Assembly (NCBI GenBank): GCA_020746105.1 | Contig: CM036639.1 | Location: forward strand, 4,603,501 to 4,667,500 | Source of the DNA: Trogon surrucura | Lineage: Eukaryota > Chordata > Aves > Trogoniformes > Trogonidae | DNA length: 64,000 nt | Reading direction: 5' to 3' | In this document: one piece after another, positions 1-18,231 of the stretch | Layout of the letters: every line of letters begins with the position of its first letter | How positions within the stretch are numbered: the first letter of the stretch is position 1 | The notes under the pieces: model-generated | What the model was told of the DNA's origin: nothing | Database searches by the model: none | Seen by the model: only the letters and a program-made list of their open reading frames with translations | Translations under genes and position numbers: made by a program

Positions 1-156
1 AGAGGCAGCGACATCCTCCAGGTGGTCATCAGGGGCCCTGGTGACACCAGTCCCTGTGTCCCAAGACAAGATGATGACCACTGACCTGAGGGAGCGCAGG
101 GGAGAGAGGGAAGGGCAGGAGCTGCGGGGACATGGTTCAGTAGCGTTTCCATCTGA

Positions 157-6792
<6,636 letters not shown>

Positions 6793-7986
6793 CAGGAGGA
6801 GGCTTCCAGCTCTCGCCCAGCCCGGGAAGACTTCATTTGTATCTCCTTGCCAAGAGCTCTTCCAGATCAATAGATCTTAGACAATGAGCTAATTTCAGAC
6901 ATTTCAAGTAGACACCTTAACTTTCGAAGCAGGATCTCTTACCGATTCTGGTTTTCACAGCTCACTGCACTTGCAAAGAGTTTAATATTCTTTTTCTTAT
7001 GAGAATTAAATGTGAAATCTGCTGTTGGTGAAAGAGAAATATTCTAGTTTTGAAATGATCTCATCACAGTAACGATGTTTTTCAGACATGAACAAATAAG
7101 TATGGCCGTCCTTTTACTTAAAGTAATTATTTATTAATGTTATTTCACAATTAAGATATTTTCTTGTATATTATTCTTTCAGAGTGCAGCCAAGTAGCCA
7201 GGGAAAGATGAGCCAAGTGAAATAATATTAAAAATAATTACAGAAAAGACAAGGATTTATGAACAAAAAATCACCAATGTCTTAATCTAGCACCTTTCTT
7301 TTGAATATTTGATTAAGCTTTATGTAATATTTTTTTGTTATATACAAAGAAAGTGCAATTATGTCTTAAAGATTTCTTTGCATAGCCAAAACAAAGCATC
7401 TTCAGGTATGTTCTCAGGGTTAAATATCAGGTTTTAAAGGTCTCCGAATATGCATTGACATCATTGAGTTCTCTATGGTACGAAGGTAAACAGTTTTTAT
7501 AGCCACTCTCCTTCTCTGTTTTCCCGTTTCACCCAGATTCTGTGGCAGGAAAGTGATGGATAGTGGTTGGTTTTGGAAAAACTCCTGCAAGAACCCCCAG
7601 TTCCCATAGCAAAACCATCCAGGGTTTCTTCAACCCCATAGCAAGGAGAAACGGCTCTTGATTAGCGTTGATTAAGGAGATGCATCTCCCCAGGGATGGG
7701 AGTAGTGAAAGAATCCAGTGGCAGGTCCTCTCCAGGAAACCTCCCAGCAGAGGAGCATTTTCCCAGGAGTGGAGAGAAGGGCTTTGGCTGCTCTTGACAC
7801 AGATGAACAAAAGGAAAATAAATCAAGACAAATGTGCAAAACACCCCGAGTTCATTTTTGGGCCTTCTGCCTTCAAATGGGGGAAAAAAAACCCAAACCC
7901 TCTTGAGATCAAAGCAAACACGAACCAAAACCTCTTCCAGTTAAAATAAGGGCTGCTTCTTGAAGCCAAAGGGTCTGTCTTTTTTG

Positions 7987-8022
7987 TATTATTATTATTA
8001 TTGTTATTATTATTATTATTAC
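7987..8022 (+). repeat. ATT trinucleotide microsatellite
   Basis: About 12 ATT units with one ATT-to-GTT change, inside the SCN4A 3' UTR. Such runs vary in length between individuals. Confidence 0.9.
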
Positions 8023-8396
8023 TTTATTTTGTTTCTTGGGCTGGTTTTGGCGCGGAGCCGTTATGGATGCCCCATGTTCAGGCTGCCCAGGAGCGGTGCT
8101 GAGCTCGCTTGTGTCCACGTGCCATCAGCCAGGCAACAGACCTGGGGTCCCTCTGCTCCTCCCGCGGCGTCACGCTGTCCTTTCCGTGTCGCAGAAGGGT
8201 GACGCTCCCGGGAACAGGAGCCCGAGCTGCCGCCGAACGGCGTCGTCGTGGGCAACATCCGCGGCACAGCGGTTTCCAGCCCAGATTGTGGTTCACAATC
8301 AATGCTGCTTCTACGTGGGTGTCGTCGGGGATGGGGAAAATGCGGAAGGGCGGGATTTGTGCGAGCTAAAGCTATTTTTCTTTGTACATTTCTTAA

Positions 8397-8402
8397 AATA
8401 AA
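8397..8402 (+). terminator. SCN4A: Polyadenylation signal AATAAA, likely SCN4A
   Basis: A canonical hexamer about 1.6 kb after the SCN4A stop codon, at the end of the AT-rich UTR and before the base composition becomes GC-rich. Confidence 0.6.
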
Positions 8403-8420
8403 CCACTGTAAATCATCTAT

Positions 8421-10720
8421 TATTACTATACCAAGCATGTCAGTGTGTGTTAGAGGAGGAAAATGGTTTTCTTGCCCCAAGATGGGTAAACGCATCCTCT
8501 CTTTGCTCCAGAACAGATGTGGGGACACCCTATGCGTGGTCTGGGCTGAACCTGCCATCCTGATGGTCCCACCCTGAATAAGAGATCCCCTGGGTGCCTC
8601 CAACTCAGTCCAGACCCCAGAGCTTCTGCTCTGCTGATGAACAAGTCCCCTGGAGCTCTTGGTGCCTCAGAGCAATGAGCCCTGACTCTAGGAGATACAG
8701 GAGATGCTGCTGCACGTTCATCCAAGGAGAGGGGTGGGCTTGGAGGAGGTACAGACTCCCCGAGCTGCCCCATGGCAGGCTCTGTGGTCTAAACCTGCCC
8801 CACCAGCCACACAGGAGCCGTTCAGCATCAAGGGGAGAAGGCAAGGGTGGGCAAAGGAGGCTTCTGCATCAATGTGAGGCTGAGGGAGGAGCTGCCTCCA
8901 GGACTTGCTGACGTCCCTGAGGTCCACAGCATGGCCTCACCACCGTGTTTTTGCTCCAGCTGGAACAGCTCGTCCCAGGGCTGACGTAATCCAAGTTGAG
9001 CATCGGGCAGGCAGGGTCTGGAGGGAGGAGGTGGCACAACCCACCGTCCCCATCCTGCTGCAGCCGAGGGAAAAGGACAGCGGTGAAACCCAAGCCCTGA
9101 TGAATAGGAATGGGCTGGGGAAGGGTGCAGCTGCCTGGCCACATGCTGTGGGCTGGGGACCCAGGGTTGCACAGGGCCACAGGACCCTCCCCATGAGACC
9201 ATCAGGTCTCCCTGCACCGCATGCCACTGGGTGCTTCAAGCACAAGGGGCTTCCAGGCGAGACTGAGCCCCTCTGCACCAGATTTATGCCCATTCGAGGG
9301 TGCCAAGGAGCCCACAGGCAATGCTGCGGCATACTTTGGCCACTGTCACTGCAAGCCCTCTTAATTTTGTGCCCCTCTCCTGATTTTGCCTGACAGAGCT
9401 TTCCCAGGCACCTCCAGCATCCTGCCATGACCTGACCCGCCTGCTCAACCAGGAGAAGACACCTGTCCCATTATCTCTGTCCCTCCTTGGGTCAGTCTTT
9501 CTCTGGAAACCTTTATTTCTCCTTTTTCTTGCTTCATTTCCCCTCGCAAACAAGGTGAGGCTCGAGTTCATTCCCATCAGCCACCGGATGCTCAGAATGG
9601 GCAAAAAAACCCACCAAACCTGCAGAAAGTAAAGGTTTGGGGAGGCCCCAAGCTCTGGGGACCAACATGGCTGGCAAAAGTACCCAACGGTGTTTTTCGT
9701 GTGGAGTTACAGTTCAGTGCTCATCCGCAGCAGCTGGAGGCCCTGGCATAGAGGGAAACCAAATTTCTGCATCAGAGTGAAGGGAGACAGAGCTCACCTC
9801 GGGGTGCCACGTTGTGTTTCCCCAAGGGGGTGGTTGTCTCCACAGGACCCCTGGAGAAGGGTCTCAGTCATGGCAAACATGACAGAGCTCACCTCGGGGT
9901 GCCACGTTGTGCTTCCCCAGGGAGTGGTTGTCTCCACAGGACCCCCGGAGAAGGGTCTCAGTCATGGCAAACAGGGGGTGGAGAAGGAGTGGGCATGGCT
10001 GGCACCAAGGGAGGTGAGACCTTGTTTGGGCCAGCTCTTCTGTTCTAGATTTCAGCCTTTCCTGGAAGGGTGGCTGCAGGGACTCTCTGGAACAGGAGTT
10101 GGGGGACCAACCCCACTGCATCCCACAATGAGCAGAGCAGAGAAACCCCACAAATACCTCCTCTTCCCACTCCAATCCTGCTCCAACTCTTGCAACTGGG
10201 CCAGCATCAACCCTTGCCCAGCACCCACAGGACTAACCAGGAGGGCTCTGAAGAGATTGAGTGCAACCTCAGGGGTCACCCTCTACGCCCTCCCTAGGGA
10301 TGTGGCAGTGCGGGAGGTCGCATCCTGCTCCCTGAGCACATCTGCTGTGCTCAGCCCAGGTTTTGCATCTTTGAGTGCTTTGCAGACAGATTCATCTCTG
10401 GTTCTGGTGCAGATCCACACCAGTCGTGGTCACCTCCATCCAATAAAAGCCACCACGGCGAGTGTGGTCCAGAGACACGAGCCTGGACGGTGCCCAGGGG
10501 GCAGGTACTGGCCGCCCCAGCGTCTGCCCCACATTCAAAACCAGCCCCAAGGGGAAAGTCCCCATTGAGGAGGATTTACATGAGCAGGAAAGGGGCCGTC
10601 TCGCGTAGCAGCAGCTTTGCCATTTTTAGGTCTGGAGGCCAAGCGAGTCGGAGCAGGCGCCGTGTTTCGCAGAAGCAAGGACCGGTGACTGGATGTCTCC
10701 CGGACAATCAGCAGTGAACA
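8421..10720. other. Intergenic region SCN4A-CD79B
   Basis: 2.3 kb with no exon that I can support. It is moderately GC-rich and contains a short tandem duplication (9786-9973). The last 150 bases before the CD79B start should hold its 5' UTR and promoter, but I see no TATA box and no clear octamer or EBF site, so none is called. Confidence 0.6.
9786..9973 (+). repeat. Tandem duplication, two copies of about 94-95 bp
   Basis: Copy 1 starts at 9786 and copy 2 at 9881; both begin GACAGAGCTCACCTCGGGG and end with TCATGGCAAACA. They differ at only a few positions, so the duplication looks fairly recent. It lies between genes and has no visible function. Confidence 0.9.
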
Positions 10721-13700
10721 ATGGCTGATCTCTGCAGGAGGCTCTGGGTGCTCCAGGCGAACCTTTGGCTGATGGCTCTGCTCATGGGTAGGCGTCAAAC
10801 GCGGGCTTCGTGTTCCCGAGCAAGGAAACGTGCACCCGGCCGATGCGCTGGCATGCATTCCTTTTGCTCAGTGCAATGAGGGACTTTGCCCAAGTCTGGC
10901 TTTAAATGCATTCGTTTTAAACTTTGCAAAGCCAGCCCCAGGCACAGCGGAGCCAGGGAGGACTTGCAGGGGCTTGGGGCTCAGTGTCTGCAGGGGGTTT
11001 CAGGTTTTTTCTTCCCCTTGGGGTGCAGACACGGGATGCTCTGGTAGGCGGTTGGCTGGTTTCGGCAGGAGCCCGGTGCTGAGCGGGTGCAGGGTCTGCC
11101 TGGCTGTGGTTGCAGGTGGCAGGAAAGAGGGGTTGTGGGTTTTGGTTTTTTATCATTTATTTCTCTCGGAGACTGAGGGAGTGGGACGGGACATTGTTGA
11201 GGCCACAGCCAAGCCACGTTCCATTGCTCTGTGGGGTTCAGCGCAGGGGAGTGGAGGAGAAATGGGAGGAAAAAGGCTTTTGGGGGTGATTTGGGGTCTC
11301 TGTGTGAACATCCCTGTGCTGTTCCCCTTTGCATCCTCACAGAGAAGCAGCAGTAAATCCAGGGCACAGCTCCTGTCCCCTTCCAACCCCTCTTGCTTGG
11401 TACAGGGAACCCACAAAAACTGCAGAGATCCTACCCTGAGCTGGGGAAACTTGTGCCATTGGGAGAAAGGGCAATTACAGGCTTTCTGTTGGGTGGAGAC
11501 ATCAGTCTAGCATGGATTCAGGGTCACAGGGTTTCATCCTAGCTCTCATGGTGGCTTCAAGAGTGGACAGGGGAAGCTCAGCCCACCTGTGGTTGCAATG
11601 GAGGTCTTGGCTTTAAGGGTTTTGAGGGCTTTCAGGGTGAGGGACCAGCCTGGTCTTTGGTTAGAAACACCAACAAACCATGGAGAGCAAAGCCCTGTGT
11701 CCTGGCTGGCCAGACCGATGCATGGACACATACCCCAATGTACAGCCCAGATAAGGTGCACCTCCCCATCTCAGAAAAAAATTAAATGAGGCTGGAGGTG
11801 CTGGAGGTGAACAGGGTAGCATGGACCTGGAAGAAGCTCTGGGGCAGGGAGGAGAAGCCAGGAGGTCCCTGCCAGGCTGCCGTTTGGGGCAGAAAGTTCT
11901 GCAGCAAGTTGGCAGAGCCTGGGGAAAAACTCAGGCTAAGGAATTGAACCTTTGTTCTTCTTCTTCTTCTGAGGGGAAGTTTTGCAGCTGCCCCAAGGTG
12001 GTGGGAGGTGGTGCAGCCCCCACCTCCATGCCAGCTTCCCTGCGGTGAGGTTTGGCAAATATTCATCGAGCAGACGGGCACTGAAGCGATGCAATAAACA
12101 GGGCTGGTGCTTCCTGCCCAGCTGCAGCAGGAGGAACCGAGGCATGGGGGGCACTGGAGCTGTGGGTAGGGGCACCCAGGGGTGCTGGGAGGGGGGCACT
12201 GCCTCATCCTGCCTCCTGCATTGCATCGCAGGTCACACAGCTTCATCCTGCCCTTGTCCCAGGGAGCTGCACGGTCCTGGGGTCTGAGAACACTCCAAGG
12301 TTGTCACAGGGCTCAAAGTTCAGGCATGTCTCAGCAGGGAAAGTGTTTCTGGTTGATTCAGAAAATGGAAAGTGTAAATAAAGAGGGATGAGTCTTTCTG
12401 AACTTCTTCTGAGAGGTGCCAGTCTAGGGGGGAGGTATTAAACATGAAGGCAGATTTCACTGAGTTGTCAGCCAGAAAGAAACTTGGGGAAGATTCAGGA
12501 GATGGGATGGAAATACAAGGGATTGTACCCAAACGTGCACTGCCCTTTGTCCTCTGAGTGGGGCTCTCGTTGATTCTCCCAAGCACTCCGTCCCAGAGTG
12601 GGCACGAAGGACTCATGGTACACATCACGCCACGTGGGACATTCTACACGGGCTCTTGGCCGCTATCTCACGGCCCTTCTCCTGTCTTGCAGGTGCGATC
12701 TCAGCAGACCAGAACAGCACCAGCACCAGCAACAGCACAGGTAACCTCTCAGACCCCTTGGGCTTTTCTCCTCCCCAGGGTCCCTCCCATCCCCACCAGC
12801 TATGCCACGAAGGTGCCCATCTCCTGCAGACCTCGAGATGTCCCGTCACCCACAGGTCTTCTCCATCACAAAGGCAATTCCCAGGCTGTGACCTCCTTCA
12901 TGGCATTTCCCCAGCCCTGTACCCTGCTCTCCCTCTGCAAAGCCAGATCCGTTTCTGTCTTTCCCAAGCACACAGACGTTTTCCCCCTGCCATTATGTTG
13001 CGTGAACAAGCTGTGCCATCGGATCAGACACAGGGCTCGCACACGTAGCGTTTGTGCTGTTCCCACCCACAGGGTGTTAAGCATGAAGTCAGCAACCCAA
13101 ACGAGCCCTCAGACTCTCCAGCTCTGGGGTCAAAACACAGGCAAAACCACAAAATACAGTAAAATGAAAAAAAGTGGGGAAGCTTGAGAGAAGCCAGCTG
13201 AGAGATGGGCTGGTCCTTGCAAAGGCTCTGTGGTGCGTGCCAGTACTGGCTGTAAATTTTGAGCTGGGACTAACAAGATGGACAGAGAGAGGGGAGGGAG
13301 CAGCAAAAGAACATTCAAGCGAATTTCCCATAGGAAATTGGAATTTCCGTTAAAAGCATATTTTGACCAAACGTCTCCAATTTCTACCCCCAGACAATGA
13401 CGATTCACCAGAACAAAGCTGTATAATCCATGAAAGTAGAAAGCTCTTGATTCGGGGGGTGCTTGGGAGGGGATATCACAGGAGCGGCTCTCCAAGTGTT
13501 GGGTCCCTGCTCACCGTGACCACCCGTGTCCCCTGGCAGACAGCGAGTGCCCCATGGTGCAGCAGCAGCCACGCTACGTAGCTGTCAAGAAGAACATGCC
13601 CATCTACTTCATCTGCCACACCCAGGAACCTGATAGCATGCAGTGGTACAAAACATTCGTGGACAGTGACGACTTCTACGAGCTGAATCGCAACACCTCC

Positions 13701-15275
13701 CGCTACAGCATCGAGAAGAACGACTCCTTCATCAACTTCACCATCTTCAGGGTCACCTACGAGGACAACGGCGTCTACGTGTGTGACAGGAAGAACCTCA
13801 CGGCGGAGAATAAGCGGCCACACTTGTGCGGGACAGAGCTCAGAGTCATGAGTGAGTGGGAGCTCCCCATCCTCCGTGCACCTCGGGAGATTCTCTGTCT
13901 CCTTCTCTTACCTTTCCTCCCCCTCACATCATGCTCCTATGCACCCACCTCTTCCCATGCTGGTGGAACCCCCTCAGATACAACTGTAGTTGCTGCATGG
14001 CACCACAGGGGTTTCTCTGCTCATTGCCAGCCACCAAGCAGCAGGACAACCTCCCTCAGTTTGCCCTGGCATGTCCATCCCACAGAAAACCATCCCAAGG
14101 ACTGCAGTGTCCTAATAAATCAGATTTTACCTCGCCCTGGTTAGTGGGGAGTTTCTCCCCAGGGTGGCTCATCCCAGACCTGGTACCCAGTGCCAGCCCC
14201 AGGGGCAGTTTGAAATGTTCTGGTCTCTCCCAAGGGGACATACATGTCACCCTGGTCCCCCTCACCTGCTCTTACTGACACATGAACCTACGGGCATGCC
14301 AAGCTTGTCCCCATCCCCTGGGAGCCTGGCACAGAGGTGGGACTTGGAGTTCTCTCTGTGCTGCTGGTCCCAGGTCACCGCAACATCCAGCAGATCCAGA
14401 ACAGGAACACCCTGCAAGATACCGTTATCATCATCCAGTCCATCCTGCTTGTCATCTTCATCAGTGTCCCCATATTCCTCTTAATAGATAAAGTAAGTGA
14501 CAGCATCTCCAGCAGGAGGGATGTCCCCAGCTTCGCTGCTGTGGTGCTCACAGTCGTGTCCTGCATCCCAGGCAGGACACTGCTAGGGTTGGGGAGGGGC
14601 AGGCAGGGGGTTTGGGGCTGTTCTATGGGAGAACAGACACCTCAAGGGGGAAAATAAGGGTCCAAACTGGTGTGCGGGACTGCGTGGATTTGCCTGTGGA
14701 AGTGGTGAGATCTGGCATGAGGGGACAAGGCTGGGGACAGGGGATGGGGGATCCTGATGGGTGCTGACACCCAATCCGTGACTCTCCACAGAGTGAAAGC
14801 AAGAAAAGCCCAGAGGAGGACCACACCTATGAGGTAATGCTGCTTTAGTTGTAGAAGTACCTCTGTAATATCAACCTGAGCCTTGAAACAGCCGGCTGTG
14901 TCCTTGCTGGGTGTCTGCTGGGTACCACCAGCCTTTGCAGGACATCTTCCTCCCAAGTGCCTGTTGCAGGTCAACTATAAAGAGCTGCTCGTAAAATCAA
15001 GTCAAGCTCTGAGCACATCCAGTTGGCTATCTCCACCTTCTCCCCCCTCAGAAGCTGCCTCTGGGGGGAATAGCCTGGAGATGGGTCCCTACTTGGGGGT
15101 CCCAAAGGGAGGATGCTCTATGGATGGAACCATAGTTCCTCTCCCCCGTGTCTCAACCTTCTTCTTCTTGCTGCAGGGCCTGGAGGTGGAGCAGATGGCC
15201 ACCTACGAAGACATCACTCCTTTCCGGGATGTGAAGGCCAAGTGGACAGTTGGGGAGCACCCAGGAGAAGAGTGA
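10721..15275 (+). CDS. CD79B: B-cell antigen receptor beta chain (Ig-beta, CD79b), complete
   Basis: This is the signalling partner of CD79A in the B-cell receptor. Exons are 10721-10787, 12693-12740, 13540-13851, 14374-14492, 14792-14833 and 15177-15275, encoding 228 aa (human about 229). In order: a hydrophobic signal peptide (residues 1 to about 23); a short Ser/Thr/Asn-rich stretch with N-glycosylation sequons; one V-like Ig domain (about 39-142) with FIC and YEDNGVYVC as the core cysteines; CGTELRVM, bearing the membrane-proximal cysteine expected to link to CD79A; a transmembrane helix (about 160-180); and a cytoplasmic ITAM, Y195-x2-L then seven residues then Y206-x2-I, followed by WTVGEHPGEE. 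The first ITAM tyrosine is in exon 5 and the second in exon 6. The ATG was chosen because it opens the signal peptide and its exon joins in phase 1. An extracellular cysteine present in mammals seems to be missing (see findings). Confidence 0.95.
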
Positions 15276-16098
15276 GGGGTCCTGCACCCACCGCCAGGCC
15301 AGCACCAGTGGCACCCATGGGGCCGGGTCCCCAGCTCCTGCCCTGTCCCATGGCTCCGACACGCACCTGGATCCCCGGCTGCAACCCCGGGCTGCGATCC
15401 ACCACCTCCAGTGGCGTCGCATGGACCTTGGGTCTTGCTGCCCTTGGGTGCTGGCTTTGCCGTGTCCGGGCTCTGCCCACCAAGGCTGCCCTGCCCTGGT
15501 TGTCACTCCCATTGCTGAGCTGAACAACCCCTAAAGCCTCTGTAGACATTAAGAGCCACCTGCAACCCCTCCCTCCACCAGCAAACTGGCCCCAAACCCC
15601 GGGCAGCCCCCACACCGTGGTGCTGAGCTCCTGCACAGTTAATTCAATGGAAGCAGCAGGGTGGGTGCTGGGTGTCCTCCAGCCCCACCAGCACTAGGAA
15701 GGAAAGGATCACACACAATCACTCTGTGCTGCAAGGACCCTCCTGGGTTGCAAGATCCTGAGGAGCTGAGGTGAGCAGCACCACATGGGTGCTATGAGAA
15801 GCAGACTTTGGGCCACTGTATAGCTCTCAAGCCATGAATGTGTCCAGCAGGTCAAGCTGGCACTTGTCTGACATGGAGAATCCTCCAAAACCAACTCTTT
15901 CTCCCCAAAGACTACAGGAAAAGCTGGGGAGACAGCTTTCACCCAGATGGTCTTGCACAAGTCTTGCTCCTTGCCAGACGATAAGAGCTGGCCCATGTCA
16001 CAAGGATGTCCCCATGATGAGGGACACATCCCACCTCAAAACCTATGGGACAGGTGTAAATCCTGGGACACAAATGTCCAACTGCTTTCTCAAGTCCT

Positions 16099-16104
16099 AA
16101 TAAA
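16099..16104 (+). terminator. CD79B: Polyadenylation signal AATAAA, likely CD79B
   Basis: The first canonical hexamer after the CD79B stop, about 820 bases downstream, implying a 3' UTR of roughly 0.84 kb (15276 to about 16120). A second AATAAA near 16507-16512 is an alternative. Confidence 0.55.
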
Positions 16105-16859
16105 GGTAATGGGTAAAGTCACATCCTGCTCCTTCCTGCCGTGCCTGGTCCAAGGGTGTCCCGTAACCCCGGCGCCGGTGTCAGTGGGAAGCCCTGGGCA
16201 TAAGGAATGGCTTTCATGGCTTCAGGTCAGATAGAAACCAAACTTCACCTCATCAGGGCCTCGAGCACATGCAGGGATGTAAAGCTGAAAGCAGCCATGG
16301 GGCTCTCCTGGAAGCCCTCACTGACCATGGGGGAACCTCCACGGCCCCAAGACATCAGCTTGGGATGAGAGACAAAGACCATCGCCAGGAACCGAAGCAG
16401 AAGAACGGGGCCCAGGGCCAGGAGCTGCGCTCCCAGCTACATCTGGTCTTGCAAGAAGCTAAAAAAAACCATCTGGAGAGGAGCAGAGCGGAGCTAATTG
16501 GTTTTGTTAATAAAACTATTTTGGTAGGGCGGAAGCAGCAGCTGCGTGGGTGATGGGGTCAGAGTTAGTTGAGCACCCAATACCAAGGCTCGGGGGGTAC
16601 AGAGAGACACGGCCAGCGTGGCGTGGTGGGTTTGGCTGGATGAGGCAGGATGAGGAGGTGACAAGGCTGATTGTCCCTCCTCAGGGACCCCAGGGCCCCC
16701 ATGCCCCTCTGGCTCTCAACATTTTGAGCCCCGAGGAGGGGAAGCCAGGACCGGTCTGCTTCCCAAACCAGCCAGGGGGAAAGGGAGGGTAAAATCATGA
16801 GCAAAGAGGGCTTTTCAGCAGGGAACAGAACGGTTGTTGTTTACCAGGAAGGCACCTTC

Positions 16860-17500
16860 ACGGAAAACTGGGATTCGATCTAAATAGCACAAACCCAGCA
16901 TTTTAAGGTTGATTTTTACTAGCTAAATAAAACTACCCCGAATTAGTTGCATGTGCATGTATATAAATGTTACTTAAACATGTTTTACTCATAAAACTGA
17001 TTAATTAAAGAAAGGAGTAGTCACAGTGAGAGGAGTGAACCAGCTGTTCCCGGTTTCCACGTTTGCCAAGATTTTAGGGCCAGCAGAGCTCATCCCTCCA
17101 TCCCTTGTTCTCAGTTACGAAATGGAAAAGGAAGGCGAGTCTTCTGGCCCTCCCAGTTTCCAACCGCCTTCTCAGCTCTGCGCAAACAACTCGCTCGACT
17201 GACTTCACCAAACCGTACAAAAATAAGGAGAATCTGCCGGTCACACCTGGAGAGGAAGCCACCAATGTCGAAAGCAGTTTCGGCGACCCCAGTTCTGCTT
17301 TGCCACTTGGCCACCCTCTCAGCCCAGGGTCTTCCTTTAAAATGCCAGAAGCAAATAAATATTTCTATACTGTGGTTTATTTAAAATGCTTAGAAGAGCT
17401 TCTAGGGAGCCTAGAGATAGGGGTTGTGGCAACTTTATACTTAGATAGGTTTGTATTTAAAATGCATTTAATGTAAGTAAATGTATTCCAGTTTATCCAG
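16860..17500. promoter_or_regulatory. AT-rich block, possible distal regulatory element
   Basis: The block is rich in TTAATTAA, TTTAAAATGC and ATGCAT-like words. Homeodomain and POU factors bind such sequences, so it could be an enhancer for the pituitary gene GH or the B-cell gene CD79B. This is a guess from composition alone; a decayed repeat is equally possible. Confidence 0.25.
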
Positions 17501-18043
17501 TCCAAGCTCTGTATTTTGTCCTGGTTTGTAGCCCTGCCACAAGCAGGACGGCTGGGCAGGCAGGCTGGGTTGCAATCCTGGACTTCTCCAGCCTCATCTT
17601 TCGAAACGGGTTCACTGAAACTGAGAAGCTGCAGTTCCAGTAAATGAAACCCATCAATTCGACATGAAAAGGAGCATTTACCTCCCGAGTAGCGAGCTAG
17701 TGGAGGCGGTCAACCATCGCTTCAAACTTCTGTCAAGCACGTCGTTGCCCACCGAAGCGCAGAGCCTGGGCTGTGGGCCAGCAGCTGGCTCCGTGCTCGG
17801 GATTCCCCGGTGGCAGCTCGCCCACCAGCCTGGGAAGGTCCTCTCCACACGACCACCCCAGGAGGACCCAACCGCAAGGGAAGTTGCTTCGCTTGTTTAG
17901 ATGCTGCTGGTGGTAACGAGGTGATAAAGAGGGTGGATATGGGACCACCTTGAAGAGAATTGAGGGTTGGGGGTTTTTCCTCTTTCCAAAAAAAGAAAAA
18001 AGAGCTTTGAAATTACAGAGCACCATGAGATGTTTCTCAGGGA

Positions 18044-18231
18044 GAGCCGGTTTAGCTCAGTGGGTTGAGTGTGGTGCTTGAAACACCAAAGGTCGCAGGT
18101 TCGATTCCCGTTCGTTTCTCACGTGTTGCCTGACCTAGTCCAGAGGTGCTGTCCCTGTCCACGACAGGGAGGTTGGATTAAAATGATCTCTAAGGTCCAT
18201 TCCAGCCCAGGCCATTCTATGATTCTATGAA
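18044..18231 (+). mobile_element. SINE with tRNA-Ile-like head and CR1 tail (TguSINE1-like)
   Basis: The first 75 bases resemble tRNA-Ile, with a pol III A box (TAGCTCAGTGG, 18053-18063) and a B box (GGTTCGATTCC, 18098-18108). The anticodon loop is degraded and the acceptor stem no longer pairs well, so this is not a working tRNA. The rest matches the 3' end of CR1 LINEs and ends in ATTCTATG repeats (about 18214-18230). Such SINEs are copied by CR1 reverse transcriptase, which recognises the shared tail. No clear target-site duplication was seen. Confidence 0.85.

Larger units (their letters stand above)
6793..8420 (+). other. SCN4A: SCN4A 3' untranslated region
   Basis: An AT-rich non-coding stretch of about 1.6 kb follows the TAA stop and has no plausible exon. 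It has several A/T-rich runs (6960-7420) and an ATT microsatellite. The best cleavage signal, AATAAA at 8397-8402, suggests the transcript ends near 8420. The end is inferred from the signal only. Confidence 0.6.

Noticed and set aside
9690-10568. A 292-residue plus-strand frame between SCN4A and CD79B
   Set aside because: Its length partly reflects the tandem duplication; no recognisable domain or coding-like composition.
18044-18120. A functional tRNA gene
   Set aside because: A and B boxes are present, but the acceptor stem and anticodon loop are degraded and it is joined to a CR1 tail, so it is a SINE head.
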